From Hysterangium stoloniferum (Eukaryota; Basidiomycota; Agaricomycetes; Hysterangiales; Hysterangiaceae), in the NCBI GenBank assembly GCA_015178975.1, contig WHVD01000019.1:434001-498000 (forward strand): a DNA stretch of 64,000 nt, written 5' to 3'. Of this stretch, positions 23,677 through 35,429 are shown one piece after another (position 1 is the first letter of the stretch; each line of letters begins with the position of its first letter). The notes beneath the pieces were generated by a model. That model was not told where the DNA came from. It worked only from the letters and a program-made list of their open reading frames with translations, and did no database searches. Both the position numbers and the translations under genes were made by a program.

Positions 23677-25873
23677 ATGCCCGCCTTTTTCAAGTTCCTG
23701 ACTGGTTTACTTGTCCCCTGTCTTATTCCAGGCCTCGGTCTCATCACACCATGCGCAGAGGCAAAAACCAAGACCCTTCCAGATCTTTACGAGGCTTCCA
23801 TAGTAGAGCTCCAAAATGGCCTCGAAAGCGGCGATTTCACCAGTGTCGACCTCGTAAAGGTTAGATCGTTGCCTCTAACACCGAATTATCATGGAAACTG
23901 AGACAAATAATCAGGCCTACTTTGCGAGAATTGAGGAAGTCAATCACCAGGGTGCTAGTCTTCATGCTGTTATTGAGACCAATCCGACGGCTTTGCTGCA
24001 AGCGGAAGCTCTCGATCTCGAACGCAAAACCTCCAAGAGATCTAGGGGACTACTTCATGGAATACCTATCATTGTGAAAGATAATATTGCTACTTTGCAC
24101 TCAGAAGGTGAGTGGTTACTTCAAAGGAAATTGGACTGACGCTGATCTCCCCAATGCAGGAATGAACACAACCGCGGGTGTGTAATATCCGCTCAGAAAT
24201 GTTGTCACGACTAACCCTTCTCTCAGGTAGTTTTGCTTTACTCGGGTCAGTTGTTCCTCGTGACGCCATGGTTGCCGCAAAGCTCCGTGCTTCTGGCGCG
24301 GTGAGGATTTTTTTTCCGTTGATAAAGGATCAGAATAATTGAAAAAAAAAAAATTCAGATCATTCTCGCAAAAGCGTCACTATCCGAATGGGCAAACTTC
24401 CGAGGAAGTGTTCCTTCAGGCTTTTCGGGACGTGGCGGCCAAGCCCTCAACCCATACTTTCCTCAAGCAGATCCCTCCGGCTCCAGCTCAGGAAGCGGCA
24501 TTTCTTCTGCGATTGGTCTTGCGGCTGGTGAGGTTGCACATCGTATTCGGAAGTGTTCAGAAATCTCATTTAGATATTCTAATGCAGGTGCTCTTGGCAG
24601 TGAAACATCTGGAAGTATTCTGTCTCCAAGCAGCAAAAACAATCTCGTTGGCATCAAGCCCACAGTAGGCCTAACCTCGAGGGCCGGTGGTACGCTGGTG
24701 TCTTGTTAATCGTTCTAAAATAAATAAATCTCATGTGATCTAGTTATTCCTATTTCCATAAACCAAGATACGGTCGGTCCAATGTGCAGGAGTGTCGCCG
24801 ATGCAGCAGCCATCCTTTCAGTGATCGCGGGTCCGGATAAACTCGATAACTTTTCGTTGCTTCAGCCGTCTCCCGTCCCGGACTACACAAAGGCTCTTAA
24901 ACCGAATGCTCTGAAGGGAGTCCGACTTGGAATTCCCCGTTTATTTGGCAGTTCAGATGCGAACATCACCGCTGCATTCAATGCGTCGGTTGAGATCATC
25001 AAAAGCCTCGGTGCTATCATCGTCGATCCGGCCGAGTTCCCGAATGCGGTTGAGCTTCGCGCGTCGCACAATTCTAGCATCGTCCTTAGTGCTGATTTCA
25101 AGGTGTGCCGCCATCCAGTTATTCCCGTACTTTTGTGTTTATAAAGCTCGTATTCTAGGCGGATGTAAACAACTACATTGCTGGTCTGCTCGAGGTACCC
25201 ACGGGTGTAACGAACCTCGCTGATCTTATAGCTTTTAACACTGCTCACGCTGACGAGGAACTAATCCCCCCCTTCTACACCTCTCAATCTCAGTACGCAT
25301 GGTGTTTTTCATGTTATCGATAATAGGAGCTGATAATGCCACCAGATTTATCGCATCCGAAAATACCACACTCAACGATGCGTACTTCACTGCATTGGCA
25401 TTCGACAAAGAGCTTGGTGCCACAAACGGGATCGACGCCACGCTGAAGAAATTTAATTTGGATGCTATTCTACTTCCAACAGATGGTCGGTCAAGTATCA
25501 ACTCCACTCGATAATCACTTACAAGCTGGTTTCCCAGGCTTTACTGCGGGTCCAGCAGCGATCGCGGGATACCCCGTTGTCACAGGTAACACCTCTAGCC
25601 ATTACATTTTCTAATTATTTGACTAACGACACCTTCTCACAAGTACCGCTCGGTTTCCAGCCTGATGGTGTCGTGCCGACCATGGCAAGACCTACCATTT
25701 CCAAGGCACCCGGGGTTCCATTCGGAATCTCGTTCATGGGAACGGCATTCTCGGAATTCAAGCTCATCAGCTATGCCTATGCATATGAGCAGAAGACCCA
25801 TAACCGACTTAAGCGCCTTGCATTCCCGGCAGCCATTCCCAAGACCCAGCTGATAGATGTAATTGGAAAATGA
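23677..25873 (+). CDS. secreted amidase-signature family hydrolase
   Basis: Exons: 23677-23859, 23915-24107, 24160-24177, 24227-24300, 24359-24527, 24588-24689, 24744-25102, 25159-25292, 25346-25485, 25538-25585, 25644-25873; ten introns of about 49-60 bp, all restoring one frame. The N-terminal 30 residues (MPAFFKFLTGLLVPCLIPGL) look like a signal peptide ending near CAEA. The Ser-cisSer-Lys amidase triad is visible: Lys in IPIIVKDN, Ser in DPSGSSSGS, and the nucleophile region GSETSGSILSPSS, followed by NNLVGIKPTVGLTSR. Amidases of this family cleave C-N bonds in carboxamides; the substrate is unknown. It resembles fungal proteins often called GatA-like, but the signal peptide argues against a role in tRNA amidation. 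Several N-x-S/T sites fit secretion. Confidence 0.93.
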
Positions 25874-28336
25874 GCTGATTGATTACGAGTCTTCTTTTCC
25901 TGTAGGTTTTGGCACGACAACGTGAAGATAAATCGCGTTTATGTTTACTAAGGGGGCAAAGAGGTTCCTAAACATATCCGACCATAAACGGGAGTTATGC
26001 AAATGAACTGACGAGTCCGCCACTGTCATACGTCAAAGGGGCTACCACGCCGCTCTATAACTTTTCCAGAAAAATAACTGGGTGTGACATCAGAGAGTGT
26101 AACGAAGTTGAACAGAACTTATTTTTAAGCCTGATTTCCGAATGCTTATAGTGAGGGGCGGTAAAATTATGAGATGCATGTGCTGGTGTCCCGGAGTGAT
26201 ATATATATATGTACGGGTCTTTGCGCCAAGGTCACGGTGTTGGGTCTCGTGGCAATTCCAGGGACTTCAATTGAAACCACTGTTAGCTAAATTGTTAGTT
26301 TAGTGAGTTCTTCAAGTAGGTGATGTGAACTCTTTGTAAAGTACGCAACGCAGCACTAGATGATATTACATGAAGATGTTACATGTCAACAAACAGCAGA
26401 ATTTCCAGTCGGAGCCACCCCCCCTAAAGTTCCAAGTTCGGTGGGTTTTCCGCCTAAAACGCTCCCACTAAAAGCTTTTCAGGTTTTTTTCTAATCAGTT
26501 TTCAGACGGGAGCGGGTAAGTCTTTTCTACACAGTTTGCATTATCTCCCCCACCGGCCTCTTCACCATTTCCATCCTCTTTATTCTCCTCGGACCCCTCG
26601 AACCATTACTGATTCATCAAGTCTCTCATTGTCTGTATCTGGATGAGCCACAAGTGGCTCCTTCCCCGCAACCACCAATTTTTTGCAGGGCTTAGAGCGG
26701 TACATACCATTTATATTTCAATATTCTTTTTCTTTAGAATGATTTTCCATTTATAGTTGGTCAAAAACATTTTTGAGGCGGGAAGCAGTAATTCGGTAAC
26801 AAAATATTAATCTGAGATCAGACTGGGACGGACGGTATAATCCGGGGAAAACTCTGAGCTCTGGAGGCTTGATCAAAAGTCCGGTGAAGTTTTTCAAATT
26901 TTGCTCCGCTAGACCTCATCCGCAGAAAGGAAAAAACAGGTCAAATTGAATTTGGCACATCATTTCTGTCCTGGTTGAAAGGGCAAAAATCAGTGATTTT
27001 GAGGTCTATGTACAGATTAGTCATGAGACTAAGGGTAGCTGCCTAAATACGCGTAGTAGGGAGAATTTCGTTCCTCCCTTCTCATCGCCCCGTTACCTAG
27101 TCTCAAGCTGCATCAATGATGGCCATCCAAATTATGGAGTCTTAGGGCTTTTAATATTTATGATGTATCGAGTTATCACAGTCTTATACGCCTCTAAGGT
27201 AAATTTATCATTTATTGTCAATGTCATTCCGTTGTGATGATGATATCCCTCTCGTATCTTCATCGTCGGCTCTTTCATCCACCTCAATCGCCGATGCGCT
27301 TTTTTCTACGTTTCCCTAGAATGCGAATGTGTGGTTTCCGTAGCAAGAGCGGTTCTGATATACCAGCCTCACAGCAGCGAAACGGTCGCGTTTGTTCCTT
27401 TGATTATTGTTTCCTCTGTCGTTTACACGTCTTCCGTCGATGTCGCTCGACAGATTTATAGTCACAATAATAAAGCACTGATAAAGCATTGCAACGCACA
27501 CATACTTGGGTCGTTGTCACGTGCCTTTACAAATCGCCGTTGCGTTGGGGTCTATTGGAGACAATCTAATAATTAACGTCGTCCAACCAAGAGATGGAAA
27601 CGCCATCGCTGCACCAACTTTCAATAGTGGAACGTAAATCTCCCCGTCCGCAGGATCCGTTTCCAAATCCAGATTGTTACCATTCATTCCAAGTAATTCA
27701 CTCGTTTTGAAAGAAACTGTCGATATTTATGAGCAATTGATGCTAAAACAGTTGAACATGGTTCTTGCTATTTGGACGGAAGAACTACGTTTATTCCGTC
27801 AGTTCAGAGTCTAGATAATGCAAAGCTAAGTACCGAAGGTATACCTGTAACTATGCAGAGAGGGCTCTTATGTCAATGGGGACCGCTCCTTAATGATGGA
27901 GAGGGGTAGAAGCATTGAGTACTCCAAGGATCTATGAACGGATTTTCGTTCAGAGTGAGTGCACTTCCTCTGAAGCTAGTGAGGCATAGGTATGAGTGAC
28001 ATTCGACTGATTTCGTCTTCCTCCGGAGTAGTCTCGACTGATCATGAGAATGCGTGTTCATCAATTGGACACTGACGGGCAAGTGGGGTGGTGGTGGGGC
28101 CTTAAGTATTAGACGAATCTCCACATCAAGAGACTATTGATTGAGAGGGGTCCACAGTCCTAAGTTCATGCAACCTGCTGATAATTTTAGAGCATTGGAA
28201 CCGTGCTGTTAAATAATAGAAAAAATAGCTAGAAAGAGTGATCACACGACACTGCAGACGTTATCAACACATAATATCATGTATAGAATTGATAATACAA
28301 GATTAAGTCTATCTCCTGCCGGATATTCCGACCCAC
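25874..28336. other. 2.5-kb intergenic region
   Basis: No gene I can support. A TATATATATA run lies near 26197-26210. Short frames at 27234-27580 are Ser-rich or cysteine-containing but match nothing and have no partner exons I could find. This could hide a small, intron-rich or decayed gene. Confidence 0.4.
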
Positions 28337-30333
28337 TCATTGATTCCCCAACGTCGAAGCTGAGAGGGATGGTCCTGAGTTCCGCGGAGCAGAACCTTCC
28401 ATAATCTGCAGGTCCTTCAATCCGTTGTTTATTATACTTGTGAGGTGGGCAAGTCCTTGCTGTTGCTCCGAGAGAATCTAAACCGAAAGTCAGTCAATGA
28501 AAAGCAAACAAGCACAGACTAAAATATGACATACACCCGCCAATTTTTCTAATCCTTCCCAATCTACAACTTTCCACTCCACGCCATCACCACCAGCCCC
28601 AATCTCTCGTTCCTTCGCAGCCCTGACCGCACCCATCAAGGCCCACAGTTCGTTCAAACGACCTCTACTAGCACCGCTTACCAATTCATCTCGTAAACGC
28701 TCCAGTCGGGCACGTAACGCTTCTTCCTCTGGTGATATTGCGGCCGATCGTAGGCTGGGTATGAGAAGATGCAGGTGCTCAACAAGACGGAGGAGGCGAT
28801 GCGTTATTATCATATGGGTTTGCATTGCTTGGGTGGTTCGTAACGTGTTAGAAAGGATGTGGGTTTGAGAAAGGGCCGCTAGGCGTGTTTGGAGTTCCTA
28901 AAAGAGATGTTATATTATTCGTCGAGAATCCTGTGGCATTTCACCTCACCTTGAGTTTCTCATTATGTTGCGTAGCTTGAGAGCTCTGTGCCTCAACGCG
29001 CTTTTGAAGATCGTCAAAGCCGACAGCGAGCACAGGTACCATACTGAAATATGGGCTGTTTAGTAAAGATAGTATGTGACAATTAAAAAAGCAAAATTCC
29101 GCACGTGGAAGGATCAGGATTTTCCCTCACCGCCTGTTGCCAGAGTGCGTCGTTGGTTACGTTCGCTGGTCGGCCGTACAGGTGAACTTGTCGTGGATCA
29201 ACTAAGTTATAAAAATAATGCTTCATAGCACATTCCGTAAGTGCTAAGTAACATAACACAAAGAGGACTCTACGCACCTGGAAACGACATTGTGAACTTT
29301 GAGGGTTCCAAGCTTCGACAATAGTTTCCACTCGTTGCTGCATATCTGGCTGGGACGTCTGTTGGAACGTTGATGTTGACGAACCAGGAAAGAAAGATGA
29401 TGATAATGGAGGTTTGGGTCCGAAGGCTGACGTGCCCAGTCCGCTCTGAGGAGTAACGGTGGACGAGAACACATTGCTACCTGGTGCGGCAGCTCCCAAA
29501 CCGGAAAACGGCGATGGATTCTGGGACTGGGCTTGATTCTGGCCACCTAGATTGGAAAATGGCGATGGATTCTGGGGCTGGGCCTGATTCTGGCCACCTA
29601 GATTTGAAAATGGCGATGAATTCTGGGGCTGGGCTTGATTCTGGCCACCTAGATTTGAAAATGGCGATGGATTCTGGGGCTGGGCCTGATTCTGGCCACC
29701 TAGATTTGAAAATGGCGATGGATTCTGGGGCTGGGCTTGATTCTGGCCACCTAGATTTGAAAATGGCGATGGATTCTGGGGCTGGGCTTGATTCTGGCCA
29801 CCTAGATTTGAAAATGGCGATGGATTCTGGGGCTGGGATTGATTCTGGCCACCTAGATTTGAAAATGGCGATTGACCTCCCAATGTTGAAAATAGGGACG
29901 AGTTCGGGTTTTGAGCTTGGTTTTGGTTCTGGGGCTGAGCTTGATTCTGACCGCCTAATGCTGAGAAAGGGGACGGGTTTGGGTTTTGAGCCTGGTTTTG
30001 ATTCTGTGGCTGTGAAAATGGGCTAGTGCCAGAGAATAGACTGGATCCTGACGTGTTTGTGGTACTATTTTGTGCGCCTCCTTGGAATCCACCAAACGGG
30101 GATAGGTTTGCTTGCGTCTGATTTTGGTTCTGATTTTGGTTCTGGTTTTGATTCAAGGCCTGTGAGAAAGGGCTAGTACCAAATATCGATGGTGCTTGCT
30201 GAGATTGTGGCTGCTGCTGCTGTCCGCCAGGTGCATTATTTGGGGCTGGATTAGTAGGAGTGGCTCCTCCGAAAGCACTAGATTGACCAAAGGTATTCGT
30301 TGCAGGTTTATTGAGACCAAACAGAGAAGACAT
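28337..30333 (-). CDS. NUP57: nucleoporin Nup57 (Nup54 homologue)
   Basis: Exons: 30333-29278, 29220-29105, 29043-28950, 28897-28536, 28477-28337; four introns of 52-61 bp. The N-terminal half is disordered, Gln/Asn/Ser-rich, with FG, GLFG-like and PF-type motifs (SLFGLN, SIFGTSPFSQ) and seven 17-residue tandem repeats. The C-terminal half is the conserved Nup54/57 alpha-helical domain: CRFQ / HYFYNLVDPRQVHLYGRP, then MVPVLAVGFDDLQKRVEAQ and a coiled coil (EEEALRARLERLRDELV). It sits in the central channel of the nuclear pore with Nsp1 and Nup49 homologues and forms part of the permeability barrier. The start ATG at 30333 begins with the canonical MSSLFGLN. Total about 588 residues, close to the family size. 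Confidence 0.95.
29500..29880 (-). repeat. 51-bp tandem repeat in the Nup57 FG region
   Basis: Seven units of 17 codons (PFSNLGGQNQAQPQNPS with small changes) followed by a partial unit. Units are almost identical at DNA level, so they expanded or were homogenised recently. They contain a PF and a LGG motif but no FG dipeptide. Because 51 is divisible by 3, the opposite strand also stays open (about 29484-30026); that is a shadow. Confidence 0.92.
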
Positions 30334-31192
30334 TTCCTGCGCTTGTGATCTTCAAGGCAGAAAGGCGCTGACTTATTGTGGTCTGTACTACACGTGCGGG
30401 AAATCGTATGACACTGTCACGTCACGGTTCACGAATAATGTTACTGGAATAAACAACATCAAATAGCCGCATTGCTCTCAGGCTCTCACAACCCTACAGT
30501 AAGTTCCATGATAAGAGTCGAGCCTCGATATTAAACACTTCATATGGAGGCTTTTTAGGCCTGCATAACAATTGTCTGAGATGTTGGAAATGATGATAAA
30601 ACACCATTCTCCTAAGGGCAGTTCACCTATTCCTTCAACTTTTTATATGAAAATGCAAATTGTGGACCATGTTTTTGGAGGCTAATGCATGATTTTACCC
30701 ATGTACACCTAAACTAGCACCAAACTTATCTCATTGATTGACACACAAGTACTTCTATTACGACTCTATTAAACCCCTTGTAGATTGTGTATTATAATAA
30801 GTCAAATCATACTATTTTAATATGAGAATGATGTTAAGACCAATTTCCTTATCGACAACTTACATTGTGGCGAGTTGGTGACATAATCAAAGTTTGGTGT
30901 GAGAAAAGAGCTGCGAACAAACTATTCACGTTCCCCTCCAAGCAGAAACCCATGTACCCATGCCCGGGACATTGCCTATTACTAGGTTACATATCATGGT
31001 ATTCCCTGTTCCCTCGTTGCTAACAATTGTAGTCTCCATATATTAATTTTTCTTGTCATTACCTACATACAACAAGCAATACAATACGCTAGGTTAAATA
31101 CATGTTTCGAGACAAATCACATAGCACGGGCAAGTGAGGCAGACAATCTTCAAAAATAGCATGTCAGTGAATTTTAACCCACAATATTATAA
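30334..31192. repeat. intergenic with dispersed repeat G
   Basis: About 30585-30830 aligns with 10730-11000 at roughly 75-80 percent by eye. The rest is AT-rich, with no gene. The first 100 bp are the Nup57 promoter side. Confidence 0.55.
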
Positions 31193-32817
31193 TTATCGTG
31201 TTTGCATGCTGTCAATAAGTTCCATGTCGCCGAACTCGTCTATGATAGCGGCGTGGAACGTCCCAAGCGTACTTTGATTCAGGGTGCAGTCGTCACGTTT
31301 GACATGTCTCTCCCTTAGATCCAGCTGAAATCGGCAGAGAATGATGACGGATAAACTGGGATCATTTTTATGAGAGTTGATATGAAGCAAAAATAGCGGC
31401 GGTTATGTCGAGGGGCACACTTACACACTCTGCACTGGTGCAAGAATCCCTTGTAGGCCGGGCTATCATTGACGTTAGGTACGTTGCATTCGACGTGCTA
31501 ATTGACTCACCCTAAGTATCTATTTTGAAGACTTAATCAAAAGGGAACTTCAGTTATATAAGAGGAGCTGGCAAACCCTCCATATACCGGCGTGAGTGAC
31601 GGAAACTGTGAGGACAAAGCTATGCCAGGGGGTTCAACGTTGAAACCTTTTTGAAGAAGGAAAGTAATTACCCATATCTCAGAGCCCCTGAAAGTTTGAC
31701 ATCTGAATCATATATTGCTCGGATAGACTATTTTGTCGTACCTTGGTAAATGATGAGAAATAGAATAGAGTTCTTTGTAGATTGATCCGAAAGAGATCTT
31801 TGTTTTCTGACCGTTGATAACATATACCAGAGGGTTATCAGAAGTATGATTGTGTCGTAGCCCACCGTAATTGCACTTTGAATGGAATTTGCTGTCAACA
31901 AAATCAGCTGATGTCTGTCTGATGGTGGATGCAAGTTTGTACCTCTTCAAAAATTTATTCGTGATCATGCAACATAGATGAACTGCATCGCAAATGGCTG
32001 AACATACCGTATAATGCGCTCTCGTGTATCGAGAGTTAATTGACATGTGTCCAGGATTGTCGTGAACTGGTCCGAATTTGTCAATTAAACAGGATTCATC
32101 GAGTGCGGAGGCAAACCTATGAACGTACCACTTTTAATCCTATAACTACAAATACAATAGGCAGTAGTATTACTACCACGAGAATATTCTGGTTTGAGAT
32201 GGCGTATGCTCTTGCCATAAGCAATCCTAGAGCGTTTGGTTGTTAGACTAGCAATAATGTGACCGAATCACCTGTGATTACCATGCACGCCGATCAAAGG
32301 GAAGAAATACAAAAGGCTAATGGCACGGATGAGTGCTGTGCATGTTCTGAGGTAGAAGTCATCGTAAGTCAGGAGCATTACATTGGTATTTAAGTCCCGT
32401 ACTGTGGCCAGAGTGTATTGTCACAGCGTTTCTCTGAGAAAAGCCACAAAACCACATACCGTGATAGACATTTCCCCCAGGCCAAGATATAAAAGCACGA
32501 CCGTGAAGAGAAGCAATGGATATCGTGTCGCTTGGTAAAGAACGGTCCCTAACCTGAAGAACGGTCGAGGCTTCCACATGTGTTCCACTTCGCGAGATAA
32601 TGTGAGCAGGGTATCATATGTGAGAACCGCTGCAGAGAATATAATAAGAATATACCAAAACCACGAAGGGGACTGACCGATTGAAGCGATAATAACATAG
32701 TTGAAAGCCTGGCTGTTTAGGCGGACCTTCTCAGCCTGTGATCCCAGATAAACGGCCTGATAGAGCTTACCTATCTGAAACTTGCTGAACAAATGCTGCA
32801 GTCTCTTGAGACGTCAT
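31193..32817 (-). CDS. DUF6533 family 7TM membrane protein
   Basis: Start ATG 32817 (MTSQETAAFVQQVSD). First exons: 32817-32771, 32712-32678 (AFNYVIIASI), 32629-32460 (AVLTYDTLLTLSREVEHMWK, then RYPLLLFTVVLLYLGLGEMS, the DUF6533 domain). Introns are GT-AG and restore the frame. Further exons carry RAYAISNQNILVVVILLPI (about 32220), SAITVGYDTIILLITLWYML (about 31890) and a C-terminal SVIILCRFQLDLRERHVKRD ending at 31193. Topology is about seven helices with a cytosolic tail. Later intron borders were not resolved. Function unknown. Confidence 0.75.
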
Positions 32818-33097
32818 GAAGAGATGCAAGAGGTAAAGCAATCGTAAAGAAATGAGTGTTACTTATATGATACGACATCTTTTAGTAATACGATGGATAA
32901 CCGCTATAGTAGTAGTGCCCTTCTTTGTCTCTGTCCGTGTTTGGTGAGCGGACCCCCAGTGGAAGCGAATCCGGGGGCCGCAGGCTCCATTGCACAAAGC
33001 ATGCTGATGGGGACATGAGAGCCCCAACAGCATGCCAAACTAGTAGTAAATACATGAAAACTCAATCTAAACTACGAGTTTTAGGGCAATAAAGGAG
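32818..33097. other. gene-free interval
   Basis: Upstream side of the DUF6533 gene. Nothing recognised except a GC-rich hairpin-prone stretch CCCCCAGTG...CGGGGGC (about 32951-32976). Confidence 0.3.
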
Positions 33098-33102
33098 CAG
33101 GA

Positions 33103-33472
33103 TGTTGGATAACACCGTCAAACTTTACAGCTATATTTGGACGGACAAAACACATACAGGGTCGAAATAACAAAGGAACCGCTTGGCAACAAAAGAACTG
33201 AGATACAACCTTTTGTTCCCTATGTCTCACACTTCCTTTTGTTCTGTATTTCCTTTGTTTGTATTTCCCCATTGTTATCTTTAGTATATATAATGTAACT
33301 CTAACAACCTTACACCTCAGTCCGTTATACACATATATGAGACTGAGGTGAGTCTTTCTTCTCCTACATTTTTATTAATATTCACATGTTGTAGTTTATT
33401 ATTAGGTACTTAATCCTAGTCCGTTATACACATATACGAGACTGAGTTTATTATTAGGTTACTTTTCTAACA
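33103..33472 (+). repeat. solo Ty1/copia-type LTR (family D)
   Basis: Starts TGTTGGATAA and ends TTTTCTAACA. The target duplication CAGGA is exact (33098-33102 and 33473-33477). It contains two CAGTC...GACTGAG palindromic segments (about 33317-33350 and 33418-33447) that recur in the copia LTRs at 39228 and 61338. Its 3' end matches the 3' LTR end of the large minus-strand copia element near 47648. Confidence 0.85.
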
Positions 33473-33802
33473 CAGGAAAGGGTGGGATGGTGGGAAAAAG
33501 AAAAGTACTCAAGGCAAGGCTGAGCAATACCTTGAGGGCCGGCCACTCAGATGATGGTGGCAAGAGACAAAGGCGACAGGAAAGGGTTCCAGTGTAGTGG
33601 AGCTTAAACATAGTCCAGAGTGCCGCACAATCCCTGGCTTGCCAGGAGCAGTTTGGCACTCAACGTCCAGCCGAGCGTATGAAGAATGCCCACACTCTTT
33701 TTCTCTTACGACGACTTGATCGTCTTTTCTTCTCGACAGTCTTTCACTCTCTGTCATATCAACATTCATTTACTTCTATTTCTCATTGTTTTATCTTACA
33801 GG

Positions 33803-35407
33803 ATGACAACTGGACCTGCACCTCAAGGGGTGTTCACACACTTAGGCATCAACTTAGGTGAGCAGAACGCTGCATACCACAACAACACAAGGACAGAAAT
33901 ACCACCATCCGCAGCAGCGGTGGCTGCTGATTCCTCAGCTGTACCACAGGCCAACAGCCCTGATGGCAATGAGCAGAGCCAACTTGCAAGCCCTCCACTG
34001 CTGGCAAGTGAAATTGAATGCCTAGACACCCAAATTGCACTACTGATGGCCCAGTGGAGCACACTGGCAAGCAGTTGCACCCCCAGTGAGCGGGTGGGCA
34101 TGGCAGCACTGGAAGGTCCCCCAGGCATTATGAGATTGTTCTCAGACCCCAACACAGTGCAGTGGGCCAACACTACAGCACTGAATGCTGACAGTTCCAA
34201 AGTCAGCAGGAGGACCCCAGTCCCAGATATCATCCCAGGGTTCAAGGCCAATGCTTTAGAGATCCATGAGTGCCTCCTCCCCCCTCCTTCAGTGACTGTG
34301 GTCATTTCCATCTGTGGTGCTTGCGGCATGCAGCACCTTACCCATCTGGGGCACCTTGCAGTAAGCAGGCATTTCAGCCCAATCATTCTCACCTGGGGTG
34401 CTGCTGGCTCCCAGAAGGATTGTGTTGCGATCTGGAGGGTGCAGCCCATGTTGCCATACTGCCATCTGAAGGACGCAGGGCATGCAGCCAACCTGGCCAG
34501 GCATGGGTCACGTACCCCCCCCCCTCCTGCTGAGGGTTTTTTTTTTGTTTTTCCCTTTTTTTTTCGCAACGACCTGGCACTTACAATCCCCCCCCCCACC
34601 TTCACTCCTTTCAGCTATACCACAGAAAGTGGAGGAAGCCTTTTGGAACTTGCACTATGTCCCTTACATGGCACTCACAACAGAAGCTCACTGGAAGGCG
34701 GAACGGGGCACAGAAGAATTTACCTTCTCGCCATCTGGCAGCATTATGGCTAAAGGGCTAGATCGTGAGAACGAGAAAGGGATTAGCATCATTGACTGGC
34801 TAGCTGCTGCTGCAGCGGCAGTCGACCGCACAAGGGCACATGGTGGGGATGCCCGAGCCAATGTACTCATGGCACACCACTCAATTGTAACGACCATCGC
34901 AAAGTTGCATAGTTGGGAAGTCGCTATGGACTATGACACCCAGCAACAGGAGGCAGCAGCCCGCAACCTTACCCACGACTTAGGCTGCTTGGACACCAAT
35001 GCACTCACTGTAATTTCGACACGAGCGGCACTTCAGGCATTGAGGACTAGTGGCCCTTCAATCACCCCTCCAAAGCACCCTCACTCTGCAGGACCCCCAG
35101 CCCATCTGTCAGCTTCTCAAAAGAAACCATGCCCTGAGGGGGAGAGGTCTCACTGCTTTCGGTGTGGATCACAAGGACACTTTCCAGCAGATTGCAGTGC
35201 CAGGCTCACCACAGCAGGAAGAATGCCGCCCCCATTGTCCAGAGTGCCAGAAACAAGCACACCCTGGCTGCCCCCGATGGCAAGCAGTTCTGCTTCGGCT
35301 GGGCGCTGGGATCCCAGTGCAAGTGGGGTGACAATTGCATCAATACACATGCCTGTAGCATCTGCTTCGAGAAAGACCACGGAGCAGGAGCCTGTAGGCA
35401 GCTCTGA
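33803..35407 (+). pseudogene. Ngaro Gag-like protein, frame-broken
   Basis: Begins MTTGPAPQGVFTHLG after an acceptor-like TTATCTTACAG. Continues to about 34510, where homopolymer runs of C and T (34514-34600) destroy the frame. Coding resumes at 34620 (VEEAFWNLHYVPYMAL) and runs through a zinc knuckle CFRCGSQGHFPADC (C-X2-C-X4-H-X4-C, near 35157) and a second Cys/His-rich stretch. The C/T tract could be a spliced intron (donor-like GTACCC near 34511, acceptor-like CTCCTTTCAG near 34613) or a decay scar. Confidence 0.7.
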
Positions 35408-35429
35408 CCCTCGTTGGGTCACCACGCCG

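Noticed and set aside
27234-27580. Cys- or Ser-containing short frames as a possible gene
   Set aside because: No family resemblance, no convincing partner exons or start; left as intergenic.
29484-30026. 180-codon plus-strand open frame opposite Nup57
   Set aside because: It is kept open by the 51-bp repeat (a multiple of 3) and has no start context or domain; a shadow of Nup57.
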